64,000 nucleotides of DNA from Bacteroidales bacterium. Lineage in GTDB: Bacteria; Bacteroidota; Bacteroidia; Bacteroidales; F082. Location: the NCBI GenBank assembly GCA_030690365.1, contig JAUYGX010000023.1, positions 1 through 64,000 of the forward strand, read 5' to 3'. Shown here piece after piece: positions 8,593 through 18,836 of the stretch. The position numbers were made by a program, and so were the translations under genes. Each line of letters opens with the position of its first letter. Position 1 is the stretch's first letter. The notes under the pieces were generated by a model. The model was not told where the DNA came from. It did no database searches and saw only the letters and a list, made by a program, of their open reading frames with translations.

Positions 8593-11500
8593 ATGAAAAA
8601 AATCATCGCCTATTTTATAAAATACCCCGTTTCAGCCAATGTGTTTATTATCGCATTCGCCCTTTTCGGGAGCATTGCTTTGTTTAATTTAAGGTCATCG
8701 TTTTTTCCACTTACCGAAAGCAAAATCATCAACATCCAGGTAGTTTACCCTGGGGCGTCACCGCAGGAAGTGGAGGAAGGCATTGTCCTGAAAATTGAAG
8801 ATAACCTGCGTGGTATCACTGGTGTTGAGCGGTTTACTTCTGTAAGTTCCGAAAACTCAGCCGTTATCACCATTGAAGTTGAAAAAGATTACAGAACAGA
8901 AGTGGCCCTTGAAGATGTTAAAAACGCCGTTAACAAAATCAACTCTTTTCCGGTAGATATGGAACCGGCCGTCATTTTTAAGAACGAGAACCTCAATCCA
9001 ACAGTCACTTTTGCCATTAGCGGAACGAATATGTCGCTGCGATCGTTAAAGGAAAGTGCCCGAAAGATTGAAGACGAATTACGTTCCATTGATGGGATAT
9101 CAAAAGTGGATCTGAGCGGTTTTCCTGATGAGGAAATTGAAGTTGCCGTAAATGAAAATTCGTTGCGCACCTACAACCTGACCTTCGACCAGGTGGCCAA
9201 TGCCATCAAAAAGGCCAACATTGACATCACAGGTGGCAAAATAAAAACCGAAACCGAAGAATACCTTATCCGGGGCAGGTTTAAAGAATATTATGGTGCG
9301 GGTCTGGACAATATCGTTGTGAAATCAGATGTAAACGGAAAGACCATCCGGTTATCGGATGTAGCGGAAATCAGCGATCGTTGGTCAGAAAATCCCAACA
9401 GGATTGAGCTGGATAACCAAACTACCATTGAGGTGAACGTGCAAACCACCAACAGTGAAGACTTTCTGGAAGCCGCCGACAAGGTAAACGAATACATCGC
9501 AAACTACAACAGTAAAAGCGATGGTGTACAACTGACCATTGTTAGCGACCGTTCCGTAAATCTGATTGAACGTAGGAGTTTACTTATGCGCAATGGAATT
9601 TTCGGGATGGTGCTGGTACTGCTACTGTTATCGCTTTTTCTGAACCCGCGGATGGCCTTCTGGGTTGCGATCGGCATTCCCATTTCGTTTCTGGGCATGT
9701 TTGTGCTGGCACAGATTTTTGGTATTACCATCAATGTAATATCGCTTTTCGGGATGATCGTTGTCATCGGAATCCTGGTAGACGATGGTATTGTGATTGC
9801 CGAGAACATATATAACCAGTACGAAAAGGGCAAGAACCCTATCAGAGCTGCCATAGATGGAACGATGGAAGTGTTGCCGGCGATTTTTTCGGCTGTTCTC
9901 ACCACCATCATGGCCTTTTCCGTTTTTTACTTTCTTGATGGCCGGGTTGGTGATTTTTTCAATGAACTGGCTTTTGTGGTTATCGCCACACTATTCATCT
10001 CACTGATTGAAGCCGTCATTATTTTGCCTGCGCATCTGGCACACAGTAAAGCGCTCAGAGGAAAAAAAGCCTCCAACATGGTGAGCCGGTTTATGGACAA
10101 AGTCATGGTTTGGATGCGCGACACCACCTACGCTCCTACCCTGAGGTTTGTGTTAAAGAACAAAGTGCTTACGTTTGCCATTGCTACGGTTTTTCTGGCC
10201 CTCACCATTGCAGCTTTCAAGGGGGGCATTATAAAAGGTACGTTTTTCCCCTTTATCGAACGCGATAACATTGCCGTTACTTTAAAAATGCCCGAGGGCA
10301 CCAACGAAAGCATCTCCAATGCCTGGATCGACAAAATTGAAGAGGCAGCCTGGCGGGTGAATGAGCAATACAAAACCAAACGTCCTGACGGATTGAATAT
10401 TATCGATCATATCACCAAGAAAATAGGCCCAACCACTTCCGATGCCAGTTTGAACATTATCCTGTTAAAAGGTGAAGTAAGAAATGTGGTGAGTTACGAA
10501 ATCGCCAATGCCATTGCCAAAGAAGCCGGACCGGTGATCGGTGCTGAATCGCTTTCGTATGGTGGAGGCGGATCGTTCGGGAAACCTATTTCGGTAGCTT
10601 TTCTGGGCAATAACCTAAAGGAACTGGAAATGGCCAAGGACGAACTTAAGGTAGAACTCAGGAAACTGAATGCTCTTAAAGATGTAAACGACAACGACCT
10701 GTTGGGAATCAAAGAAATCAATGTGCAACTCAAACCTAAGGCCTATATGCTGGGGTTGAGCTTACAGGATATGCTCGGTCAGGTGCGGTCGGGATTTTTT
10801 GGCAAAGAGGTACAACGCCTGCAACGTGGCCGTGATGAGGTAAAAATATGGGTGAGATACAACGAAAAAGACCGATCGTCAATCAACAACTTAAGTGCGA
10901 TGTTTATCACCACACCTTCAGGTGAAAAAGTACCCTTCGATGAGCTGGCCACCTACACCATCAAGCGGGGAGTGGTTTCCATCAACCACCTCGACGGTAA
11001 ACGCCAGATCAATGTGGAAGCCGATATGATGGACGAAACTTCATCGGTAACCGAGATTTTGAGTTATGTAAAAGAGGCTCTTGTTCCTGGCATTCTGGCC
11101 AGGTATCCATCGGTAAATGTACTGTATGAAGGACAAAACCGGGAAGCCGAAAAAACCCAGAAATCTGCCGCCAAAGCCCTACCGGTAATTTTATTCCTGA
11201 TTATTGCCATGATCACCTTTACCTTTCGGTCGTTTGGACAAACCATGTTGCTTTTTGTACTTATTCCCTTTAGCCTGATTGGTGTGGCCTGGGGACATTA
11301 TTTTCACGGTCATGCCATCAGCATGCTGAGCATGATGGGCGTGGTAGCACTGATTGGAATCATCGTTAACGACGGACTGGTCCTGGTAAGTAAACTGAAC
11401 ACCAACCTGAAGGAAGGCATGCCCTTTACCGAGGCCGTAATCCATGCGGGCGTATCGCGTTTCAGAGCCATTTTTCTCACCACAGTGACCACTGTTGCCG

Positions 11501-11748
11501 GGTTGGGACCACTCATTCTGGAAAAAAGTTTTCAGGCACAGTTTCTGGTGCCCATGGCCATCTCCATTGCATACGGTATATCAGCAGCTACCATACTCAC
11601 GTTGGTGTTGTTACCTGTCCTGCTCGTTACACTTAACAATTTCCGCAGATTCATCTTCCTCGTTTGGGAAGGGATTAAGCCAACTCCCGAAGAGGTGGAG
11701 CCTGCAGTAAAAGAACTTAAATCTGAAAACGATGAATTTGAAAATTAA
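8593..11748 (+). CDS. RND efflux inner-membrane transporter (AcrB/hydrophobe-amphiphile type)
   Basis: VVYPGASPQEVEEGIVLKIE, FGMIVVIGILVDDGIVIAENIYNQYEKG, MMGVVALIGIIVNDGLVLVSKLN; 1051 aa. Confidence 0.95.
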   Translation: MKKIIAYFIKYPVSANVFIIAFALFGSIALFNLRSSFFPLTESKIINIQVVYPGASPQEVEEGIVLKIEDNLRGITGVERFTSVSSENSAVITIEVEKDYRTEVALEDVKNAVNKINSFPVDMEPAVIFKNENLNPTVTFAISGTNMSLRSLKESARKIEDELRSIDGISKVDLSGFPDEEIEVAVNENSLRTYNLTFDQVANAIKKANIDITGGKIKTETEEYLIRGRFKEYYGAGLDNIVVKSDVNGKTIRLSDVAEISDRWSENPNRIELDNQTTIEVNVQTTNSEDFLEAADKVNEYIANYNSKSDGVQLTIVSDRSVNLIERRSLLMRNGIFGMVLVLLLLSLFLNPRMAFWVAIGIPISFLGMFVLAQIFGITINVISLFGMIVVIGILVDDGIVIAENIYNQYEKGKNPIRAAIDGTMEVLPAIFSAVLTTIMAFSVFYFLDGRVGDFFNELAFVVIATLFISLIEAVIILPAHLAHSKALRGKKASNMVSRFMDKVMVWMRDTTYAPTLRFVLKNKVLTFAIATVFLALTIAAFKGGIIKGTFFPFIERDNIAVTLKMPEGTNESISNAWIDKIEEAAWRVNEQYKTKRPDGLNIIDHITKKIGPTTSDASLNIILLKGEVRNVVSYEIANAIAKEAGPVIGAESLSYGGGGSFGKPISVAFLGNNLKELEMAKDELKVELRKLNALKDVNDNDLLGIKEINVQLKPKAYMLGLSLQDMLGQVRSGFFGKEVQRLQRGRDEVKIWVRYNEKDRSSINNLSAMFITTPSGEKVPFDELATYTIKRGVVSINHLDGKRQINVEADMMDETSSVTEILSYVKEALVPGILARYPSVNVLYEGQNREAEKTQKSAAKALPVILFLIIAMITFTFRSFGQTMLLFVLIPFSLIGVAWGHYFHGHAISMLSMMGVVALIGIIVNDGLVLVSKLNTNLKEGMPFTEAVIHAGVSRFRAIFLTTVTTVAGLGPLILEKSFQAQFLVPMAISIAYGISAATILTLVLLPVLLVTLNNFRRFIFLVWEGIKPTPEEVEPAVKELKSENDEFEN

Positions 11749-13063
11749 TATTCTGATAAGTATTATCTTATCCATAACAATATCTTTTACAGGCACTTCG
11801 CAAACCACTGATACCACAACATTTAGTTTAAGCAAAGCGGTGGCCATTGCCATGAATCAAAACCAGGAGATCCTGATGGCCCGCAATAACCTGCGTATTG
11901 CAGAAAACAATGCCGGGATTCTCAACTCCGGGTATTTACCACAACTCACCGGAAGTGCAGGTGGCAATTACTCCAACAACAACACCTCGGTAACGTACGC
12001 GAGTGGTGACAAAGTAACCCAGGATGGTGCTGTATCTACTTCCTATAACGGGTCGCTGGGAATCAACTACAGGCTTTTCGATGGCATGAACCGGTATTAT
12101 AACCACAAAATTCTGAAAGCCGACTACACCTATGCAGAGTTGCAATCCAGGGCGGTAATCGAAAATGTGCTTATCCTGCTTAGCCGATCCTACTATGATG
12201 TGGCCCGGCTTACCTCAAAAATTGAGAATATCAGACGAACTCTGGCCATCTCAAACACCCGCTACGGCTATATCAAAGACAAATATGACTATGGTCAGAG
12301 TACCGAACTCGACCTGCTGAATTCTGAAGTGGACCGCAACAACGACAGTGTGAACCTGATTAACACACAACGTGAATTGCGCATTGCGCAAAACAACATG
12401 AATGTACTGCTGGGGCAACAACCCAACATAAATTTTCCGGTGGACACATTGGTGGTTTTCAACCATGTAACTCAACTCGATTCGCTTTATAATGAAGCCA
12501 TCAGCAACAATGCCAGTTATTTGATGAGCCTGCAGAATAAGGAAATATCTGTATTATCTTTAAAACAGAGTAAAAGCGGTTATCTGCCAACCCTCGATTT
12601 AAATGGGAGTTATGCAATGTCGACAACCGATAACGACGTGGGCTATTTATTGCATTCCAACAACAAAGGGTTCAGTACAGGATTGTCGCTTTCGTGGAAT
12701 ATTTTCGACAGTGGCAAAACACGCACCCGGGAACTCAACGCACAGATTTCCAACGAAAATGCTGATTTTTTAGCAGAACAGTCGCGCATCGAACTCAACC
12801 GCCAGTTTAACAATGCCTACACCAATTACCATGATTTATTTTTTATCATGCAGGTTGAAAAGCGCAATATGAATACCAACCAATTGAACTTCGATCGATC
12901 GGTAGAACAATTCCGTCTGGGCCAAATTTCGTCCCTTGATTTCAGAAATGCACAGTTAGAGCTTCAAAATGCCATCGACCGGTACAATACAGCCAAATAC
13001 AACGCAAAAGTAGCTGAACTGGAATTGCTTAAACTGGCTGGATTGTTTCTTGAGGTGATGTAA
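11732..13063 (+). CDS. TolC-family outer membrane efflux protein
   Basis: Signal peptide, SLSKAVAIAMNQNQEILMARNNLRIAENNAGI and SLSWNIFDSGKTRTRELNA repeats; overlaps the RND gene by 17 nt. Confidence 0.92.
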   Translation: MNLKINILISIILSITISFTGTSQTTDTTTFSLSKAVAIAMNQNQEILMARNNLRIAENNAGILNSGYLPQLTGSAGGNYSNNNTSVTYASGDKVTQDGAVSTSYNGSLGINYRLFDGMNRYYNHKILKADYTYAELQSRAVIENVLILLSRSYYDVARLTSKIENIRRTLAISNTRYGYIKDKYDYGQSTELDLLNSEVDRNNDSVNLINTQRELRIAQNNMNVLLGQQPNINFPVDTLVVFNHVTQLDSLYNEAISNNASYLMSLQNKEISVLSLKQSKSGYLPTLDLNGSYAMSTTDNDVGYLLHSNNKGFSTGLSLSWNIFDSGKTRTRELNAQISNENADFLAEQSRIELNRQFNNAYTNYHDLFFIMQVEKRNMNTNQLNFDRSVEQFRLGQISSLDFRNAQLELQNAIDRYNTAKYNAKVAELELLKLAGLFLEVM

Positions 13064-13114
13064 TTATCGCCCCGGAATAGTGTTCTTCGGTTTTTAACAG
13101 TGCGGTAGTAAAAA

Positions 13115-13147
13115 AAATCTGGTTCAAATTGTATTTGAACCAGATTT
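13115..13147. terminator. Bidirectional terminator between convergent genes
   Basis: Perfect 15-bp inverted repeat AAATCTGGTTCAAAT-TGT-ATTTGAACCAGATTT with flanking A- and T-tracts. Confidence 0.8.
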
Positions 13148-13204
13148 CTCTATTTCTCAAACCTTTATTTGTTTAACAAAACCAGGATTGAGGTATCTAC
13201 TCAG

Positions 13205-14656
13205 CTAAAAATTAAACCTGAAGGTCAGAGCGAATTGCTGGGCAGTATATTTGGTTTTTACAGCATTGGTGAAGATGCCTTCATAATCATATAAATAATA
13301 GTCTTCGTTCATCATCGAATAAACGTAGGCAAAATCCATGGCAAAGTCATCTTTTTTGTAACCAATTCCCCCGGAATAGGAAGTGCGTTTTCCATCGTTC
13401 AGGTTATCGGCATAAGGACTTGTGGAGAACCCGTAGCCTCCCCGTAACATAATCATTCCCAGTCGCCATTCAGTACCAAACCGCAAGTTATTTGTCGACT
13501 GATAGTAGTTTCTAATATCATCGTTTACAGTGCTTGTGCTGTTATCGGTAAATCCAAAACGGGCATTTGAATAATCGGCATACTCATATTCGGCCGAAAC
13601 CCAACCCATTTGGTTGATAAAGAAGGCTACGCTTCCTATGGCTTTCATGGGGGTATTAAAGCGATACGAATATTCTCCGGTAACAAGCGATGGATAGGAT
13701 TCAGTAAATCCTCCAAAAGTGGCTGTAGTTACTGTGTTCCAGGTATCGGTCATATTCCAATAATAAGAAGGTGTGTGTATGGATGCTCCTACTCTCACCC
13801 AGTCGGTGGGTTTATAAATAGCACCTACTTTCAGGTTGATGCCCCATCCGGTGGTGGTGAGGTTTTCGGTAACACTCCAACTGTTAAAATCGGGTACGTT
13901 ACTCGAATTAAACCGTTCAGAATAATAGGTCTTACGATCGAAGCGGATATAGGGCAATCCCAGGGTGGCTCCCAGAAACAGCTTGTCGTTATAGTTGGCA
14001 GCAAAAGCAAAGAGCCATTCATTGGTCGATCCTTTCGATGTTGTAATCTGCGTTTGATATACCCCGCCATCAGGTTCGGGGATACTGTAGAAATCATCAT
14101 ATCCGGGAACCGTATCAAGCAAAAAAGCAGCCCATGCAGGTTCAAGATAATACGGATCCACATACTCCAGGTCATAATAAGGAACCCAGTCGGCTTGTTG
14201 CCAATAAACATCCAGTTTTGTGTTTTCATTGTTGGTGCCTTGCATATTGGTCACTGAGTTGTAATTATTCAGCCGGTTCATCCCAATGGCAAACTGTGTA
14301 AATTTCCAACCCATACCATTTCTAACAGGGGAGGTCATTACATAGCCCAGGTTGCTCAGGTCGAAGATGGTCCTGAAGTCTTCGGTTAATCTGCCATTAT
14401 ACGTGGACGCTGCTTTACGCGAAAACACTTCGGGTGTGATGGTCATATCAAAAGACCGGAAAAGTCCTAAACCAGCAGGGTTGGTGCTGGCAACGGAAAA
14501 GTCGGCACCAACAGCACTAAAAGCACCACCTGCGCCCATACTGCGGGCAGTTCCCTGATTGAACGATTGTGAATAACGGAGGGCATCCTCGGCCAACTGG
14601 GCATTTAATACCAAGGTAAAGGCCACCAACAAGGTTGCTATGAAATATTTTTTCAT
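13205..14656 (-). CDS. Outer membrane beta-barrel protein (OmpP1/FadL-like)
   Basis: Signal peptide, SMGAGGAFSAVGADFSVASTNPAGLGLFRS, repeated aromatic beta-strands, terminal QQFALTFRFNF. Confidence 0.8.
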   Translation of the reverse strand: MKKYFIATLLVAFTLVLNAQLAEDALRYSQSFNQGTARSMGAGGAFSAVGADFSVASTNPAGLGLFRSFDMTITPEVFSRKAASTYNGRLTEDFRTIFDLSNLGYVMTSPVRNGMGWKFTQFAIGMNRLNNYNSVTNMQGTNNENTKLDVYWQQADWVPYYDLEYVDPYYLEPAWAAFLLDTVPGYDDFYSIPEPDGGVYQTQITTSKGSTNEWLFAFAANYNDKLFLGATLGLPYIRFDRKTYYSERFNSSNVPDFNSWSVTENLTTTGWGINLKVGAIYKPTDWVRVGASIHTPSYYWNMTDTWNTVTTATFGGFTESYPSLVTGEYSYRFNTPMKAIGSVAFFINQMGWVSAEYEYADYSNARFGFTDNSTSTVNDDIRNYYQSTNNLRFGTEWRLGMIMLRGGYGFSTSPYADNLNDGKRTSYSGGIGYKKDDFAMDFAYVYSMMNEDYYLYDYEGIFTNAVKTKYTAQQFALTFRFNF

Positions 14657-14724
14657 GATGACAATTTTTAAATCAATAATAAAATGAGGGCAAAATGTTT
14701 CTACAGATTCAACTTATAACCAAA

Positions 14725-16200
14725 CTATCTTCTGCCTCCGCGCGATCCGCCGGAACTACTGCTTCCTGAACTGCTACTTCCTGAACTGCTGCTTCCCGAT
14801 GAACTTCTGCTGGGCGTAGTGGGTGCACTGTAGCTTCGCGATGAACTTCCCTGACTGCGGGTTGGTGACGAATAGCTTTTTGAAGGCGTACTCGTTGAAG
14901 GAGTAACTGTCCTAGCCGGATTACTGTTTCTGTTGGTTGAGGTTGATCGTGGTTGCGAATAATTTTGGGTTGAACGCGACCTGTTGTATGTAGAAGTTTC
15001 ACGGGTATTTGTACTTCTCTGATTAGTAGCTCCGGGCTGAACTACCTGTCGGGTATTTACATTAGAGCGGCTGTTTTCACGCGAAGTATTGGTTACAGGT
15101 GCTGTCCTCACATATTCCTGGCTCGAACGTGGTTGACGCGATGGCAGGCTTTCATAAGACTTGGGTTTGCGGTACTTTTCCTGTGAAGTACTTGTATTCT
15201 GCGTGTTGACAGCCCTTCTGTTGGCAGAAGCCGGTTTTTGCAATTCTTGTGATCTGCGGGCTGTTGTTTCGCCCGTTGTTTTTGTGGAAGTATTCACCGA
15301 TTGATCGTTCCTGCGTCCTGCAGGATTTCTGGTACCAGTACCTGCATCTACCGTATTGGTGCGGGGAGTAAGTGTAGCTCCGCTGCCTCCAACCACTGTT
15401 TCAGGGGATCTTTGTGCCCGTTGGGAAGACCCATCCGACGAACGACTTCCATCGCGTCGTGGAATGGTAGTTCCACCTGTACCTCTGCCCCTCGAACCAT
15501 AATGATTAACACGACCATAATCGTAGCTTCCGCCACCGTAATAGCCACCACCGTAATAGCCTCCACCATAGTATCCATCATAATAGCCATTCCAGTAACC
15601 ATTGTTATATCCTGCCCAGTAACTGCCTCCATAGTAAGGATATCCCCAACCGTAGTATGGATATCCCCAGCTATAATAAGGGGAACGCCAGCCATAATAC
15701 GGATAACCCCAATAGCCATAGGAGGGCCATCCATAACCATAGTTCATGGAATATCCCATTCCCATGCCTACACCAACACCCATGCTAAACGACCAATCTG
15801 AATTGCCGCAACCATTACAATCGCTGGTATATTCTTCGTCGTAGTAGTCATTGCTTGAACCGGTACCGTTAAACCTTTTGATCCGGGCGGCGTAGTCACC
15901 TTCGTAATAATCATCAATAAACTGGTAATTGGTGTCCTCAGCCTGTTTGGTTGATTGAGCTGGTGAGGCTGCTACATTCGACTCATATTGAGTGGAATAA
16001 TCAAACTGACCATCCGATGTAGCAGGTGCCGCCTGGTTTACAACCGCTGTATTTGAAGGAGGAGTAGCTTCGGTTGATCTGGTTTTCGAAGAGTAATATA
16101 CGTCATCGCCAGGAAGGCTGTTGTAAGACGAACAGGCTGTGAACATGGCGATCAGTGCCAGCGCTGTTATCATTCTGAGTGTGTTTTTTGGCGTTTCCAT
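14725..16200 (-). CDS. Low-complexity lipoprotein: Gly/Tyr/Trp-rich segment followed by Ser/Thr/Asn/Arg-rich tail
   Basis: Lipobox-like [49 protein letters not shown]-terminal [24 protein letters not shown] at 16200 (METPKN). Confidence 0.75.
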   Translation of the reverse strand: METPKNTLRMITALALIAMFTACSSYNSLPGDDVYYSSKTRSTEATPPSNTAVVNQAAPATSDGQFDYSTQYESNVAASPAQSTKQAEDTNYQFIDDYYEGDYAARIKRFNGTGSSNDYYDEEYTSDCNGCGNSDWSFSMGVGVGMGMGYSMNYGYGWPSYGYWGYPYYGWRSPYYSWGYPYYGWGYPYYGGSYWAGYNNGYWNGYYDGYYGGGYYGGGYYGGGSYDYGRVNHYGSRGRGTGGTTIPRRDGSRSSDGSSQRAQRSPETVVGGSGATLTPRTNTVDAGTGTRNPAGRRNDQSVNTSTKTTGETTARRSQELQKPASANRRAVNTQNTSTSQEKYRKPKSYESLPSRQPRSSQEYVRTAPVTNTSRENSRSNVNTRQVVQPGATNQRSTNTRETSTYNRSRSTQNYSQPRSTSTNRNSNPARTVTPSTSTPSKSYSSPTRSQGSSSRSYSAPTTPSRSSSGSSSSGSSSSGSSSSGGSRGGRR

Positions 16201-16212
16201 GATATATATGTG

Positions 16213-16242
16213 TTGAGCGTTATTAAACATTGTGTAATTTTG
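16213..16242 (+). promoter_or_regulatory. proS promoter candidate (TTG-N19-TAATTTTG)
   Basis: -33 TTG at 16213-16215 and -7 TAATTTTG at 16235-16242, 43 nt before the ATG at 16285. Confidence 0.55.
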
Positions 16243-16284
16243 TACTTTCTTTTAAAAATACAAAGACTATACCAAACTATTAAA

Positions 16285-17754
16285 ATGGCAAAAGAATTAA
16301 CACCTCAGGCCGAGAATTATGCACAATGGTACAACGACCTGGTGATAAAGGCTGATATGGCTGAGAACTCGGCTGTACGTGGTTCGATGGTAATAAAACC
16401 CTATGGTTATGCCATTTGGGAAAAAATGCAGGCCATTCTGGATGGCATGTTTAAGGAAACCGGTCATGAAAACGCCTATTTTCCGCTTTTTATTCCAAAA
16501 TCATTTTTTAGCAAGGAAGCTTCGCACGTTGAAGGTTTTGCAAAAGAATGCGCTATTGTAACCCACTATCGTCTAAAAAACGATCCTGAAAAAGGAATTA
16601 TTGTCGATCCCGATGCCAAGCTGGAAGAAGAGCTGATTGTACGGCCCACCTCCGAAACCATTATCTGGGATACCTACCGCAAGTGGGTTCAGTCGTACCG
16701 CGACCTACCTATTTTGATTAACCAGTGGGCCAATGTGGTCAGGTGGGAAATGCGTACCCGGTTGTTTTTACGCACGTCTGAATTTCTTTGGCAGGAAGGC
16801 CATACGGCCCATGCCACCCGTCAGGAGGCTGTGGCCGAAGCAGAACAAATGCTGCGGGTATATGCTGATTTTGCCGAGAACTTCATGGCCATGCCGGTGC
16901 TTACAGGTGTAAAGTCGCCCAACGAACGCTTTGCCGGTGCTGTTGAAACCTATTGTATAGAAGCGCTGATGCAGGATGGGAAAGCCCTACAGGCCGGAAC
17001 TTCGCATTTTCTGGGTCAGAATTTTGCCAAAGCCTTCGATGTAAAATTTGTTAACAAAGAAAACAAACAAGAATATGTATGGGCCACCTCCTGGGGAGTG
17101 AGCACCCGTCTGATTGGCGCCTTGATTATGTCGCACTCTGATGACAACGGACTCGTTCTCCCACCTAAACTGGCTCCTATTCAGGTAGTGATTGTACCTA
17201 TTTTCCGCAAAGAAGAGGAACTCATCGCTATTACCGAAAAAGTTGACGGATTGATAAAAGACTTGAAAAAGAAAGGTATATCCGTAAAATTCGATAACCG
17301 CGATACCCACAAACCCGGCTATAAATTTGCCGAATGGGAGATGAAGGGGGTGCCTGTTCGACTGGCCATCGGGCCTCGCGACCTGGAGAAAGGCACAGTG
17401 GAAGTAGCCCGCCGGGATACCCTGGAAAAAGAAGTGCTGCAATTTATCGACATCGCTGATAAAATTGAAAACCTGTTGGAAAGAATCCAAAAAAACATTT
17501 ACCAGAAAGCGTTGGTCTTCCGTGATGATAACACCTTTATTGTCGACACCTGGGAGGCATTTCAAGATCGGATCGAAAAGGGTGGATTTGTACTGGCACA
17601 CTGGGATGGCACCCCCGAAACAGAACAAAAAATCAAAGAAGAAACCAAGGCTACCATCCGGGTGATCCAACCCACTGCCAAACCCGAAACAGGAAAATGT
17701 ATTTATACAGGGAAACCATCCCCGCAAAGGGTTGTATTTGCCAAATCGTATTAG
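16285..17754 (+). CDS. proS: Prolyl-tRNA synthetase (short, eukaryote/archaeal-like type)
   Basis: [78 protein letters not shown]. Confidence 0.95.
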   Translation: MAKELTPQAENYAQWYNDLVIKADMAENSAVRGSMVIKPYGYAIWEKMQAILDGMFKETGHENAYFPLFIPKSFFSKEASHVEGFAKECAIVTHYRLKNDPEKGIIVDPDAKLEEELIVRPTSETIIWDTYRKWVQSYRDLPILINQWANVVRWEMRTRLFLRTSEFLWQEGHTAHATRQEAVAEAEQMLRVYADFAENFMAMPVLTGVKSPNERFAGAVETYCIEALMQDGKALQAGTSHFLGQNFAKAFDVKFVNKENKQEYVWATSWGVSTRLIGALIMSHSDDNGLVLPPKLAPIQVVIVPIFRKEEELIAITEKVDGLIKDLKKKGISVKFDNRDTHKPGYKFAEWEMKGVPVRLAIGPRDLEKGTVEVARRDTLEKEVLQFIDIADKIENLLERIQKNIYQKALVFRDDNTFIVDTWEAFQDRIEKGGFVLAHWDGTPETEQKIKEETKATIRVIQPTAKPETGKCIYTGKPSPQRVVFAKSY

Positions 17755-17830
17755 CAGGGAAAGGGCCGTTTTAATCTACCAAAATAGCTCTGACACCTTT
17801 GTTTATTAAAATACAGAAATCAGCTTAAAA

Positions 17831-17860
17831 ACAGACGGGTTTTTCCGTCTGTTTTATTTT
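17831..17860 (+). terminator. Rho-independent terminator after proS
   Basis: ACAGACGG-GTTTTT-CCGTCTGT followed by TTTATTTT. Confidence 0.85.
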
Positions 17861-17943
17861 GAACACCCTCACAAACATAGGGGTTTGAAGTATTATTTTA
17901 TGATTAATATGATGGCCACTAACTTCTTATTTAAAATTATTCT

Positions 17944-17951
17944 TAATTTTG
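17944..17951 (+). promoter_or_regulatory. -7 element TAATTTTG upstream of the peroxiredoxin gene
   Basis: TAnnTTTG match 40 nt before the ATG. Confidence 0.45.
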
Positions 17952-17990
17952 CGGCTTAGAAAGTTACTAATAATTAAATATTAATAGATT

Positions 17991-18623
17991 ATGGCAGTTT
18001 TAGTAGGAAAAAAAGCCCCGCTTTTTGAAGCCACTGCGGTGGTGAACGGCAGCGATTTTGTAGAAAAATTCTCGTTGGAACAATACATTGGAAAGAAACA
18101 TGTGATTTTCTTTTTCTATCCCATGGACTTCACCTTTGTGTGCCCCACAGAAATTCTGGCTTTTCAGGAAAAAATAGCTGAATTTGAAAAACGCAATGTA
18201 GCTGTTGTCGGTTGTTCAGTGGACTCACAATTTTCGCACCTGGCATGGCTCAACACCGAAAAAGAAAACGGTGGAATCAAAGGTGTAAAATACCCATTGG
18301 TGTCCGATTTCTCGAAAACCATTTCAGAGAACTTTGACGTTTTAGCCGGTACTTATGAGTACAACGAAGATGGTGAAGCCGAATTTAATGGTGAACCTGT
18401 TGCCTATCGCGGTTTGTTCCTGATCGACAAACAAGGAGTAGTTCGTCACCAGGTGGTAAACGATTTGCCTTTGGGCCGCAGCATTAAGGAAGCCTTACGC
18501 ATTGTTGATGCATGGCAATTTCATGAAGAATACGGTGAAGTTTGCCCCGCCAACTGGGAACCGGGCGAAGAAGCCATGGAAGCTACAGCAGCAGGCGTTG
18601 CCAGCTACCTGAGCAAACACTAA
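17991..18623 (+). CDS. 2-Cys peroxiredoxin (AhpC/TSA family)
   Basis: FFYPMDFTFVCPTEILAFQEK peroxidatic Cys motif and GEVCPANWEPGEEAM resolving Cys motif. Confidence 0.95.
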   Translation: MAVLVGKKAPLFEATAVVNGSDFVEKFSLEQYIGKKHVIFFFYPMDFTFVCPTEILAFQEKIAEFEKRNVAVVGCSVDSQFSHLAWLNTEKENGGIKGVKYPLVSDFSKTISENFDVLAGTYEYNEDGEAEFNGEPVAYRGLFLIDKQGVVRHQVVNDLPLGRSIKEALRIVDAWQFHEEYGEVCPANWEPGEEAMEATAAGVASYLSKH

Positions 18624-18641
18624 AAGATTAATTTCTTATTT

Positions 18642-18670
18642 AAAGCTGTCCTTTTGGGGCAGCTTTTTTT
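18642..18670 (+). terminator. Rho-independent terminator after the peroxiredoxin gene
   Basis: AAGCTGTCC-TTTT-GGGGCAGCTT followed by T-run. Confidence 0.85.
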
Positions 18671-18836
18671 GTTTAGTGGGCACGGGTTAAAATCCACAAT
18701 TGGGCAAACACGGAAGTTTATCGATTTTATTTGATTTCAACAATAAACCAATCAATCATTAGTTTTATTTTTGTGTTTTGGTAGCCTGTTGGCTTGCCTG
18801 GGTAAGCTACAGTCAAAATTGATTAATCCATGGAAA

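Noticed and set aside
6951-13063. Considered as a novel system: marR-adaptor-RND-tolC
   Set aside because: Standard tripartite efflux operon with local regulator.
13610-14257. 215-aa + strand ORF inside the OmpP1-like gene
   Set aside because: Antisense to a convincing signal-peptide/beta-barrel gene; no recognisable domain. The same applies to 13831-14229.
14709-15740. Alternative-frame minus-strand ORFs (14709-15002, 15348-15740)
   Set aside because: Out-of-frame readings of the same repeats; the 14725-16200 frame has a start, lipobox and continuous reading.
15301-15801. Antisense ORF over the low-complexity lipoprotein
   Set aside because: Composition reflects the repetitive codons of the opposite-strand gene; biased ISIT/TIVI runs with no domain.
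16987-17727. 246-aa antisense ORF within proS
   Set aside because: Overlaps a highly conserved tRNA synthetase; no independent support.
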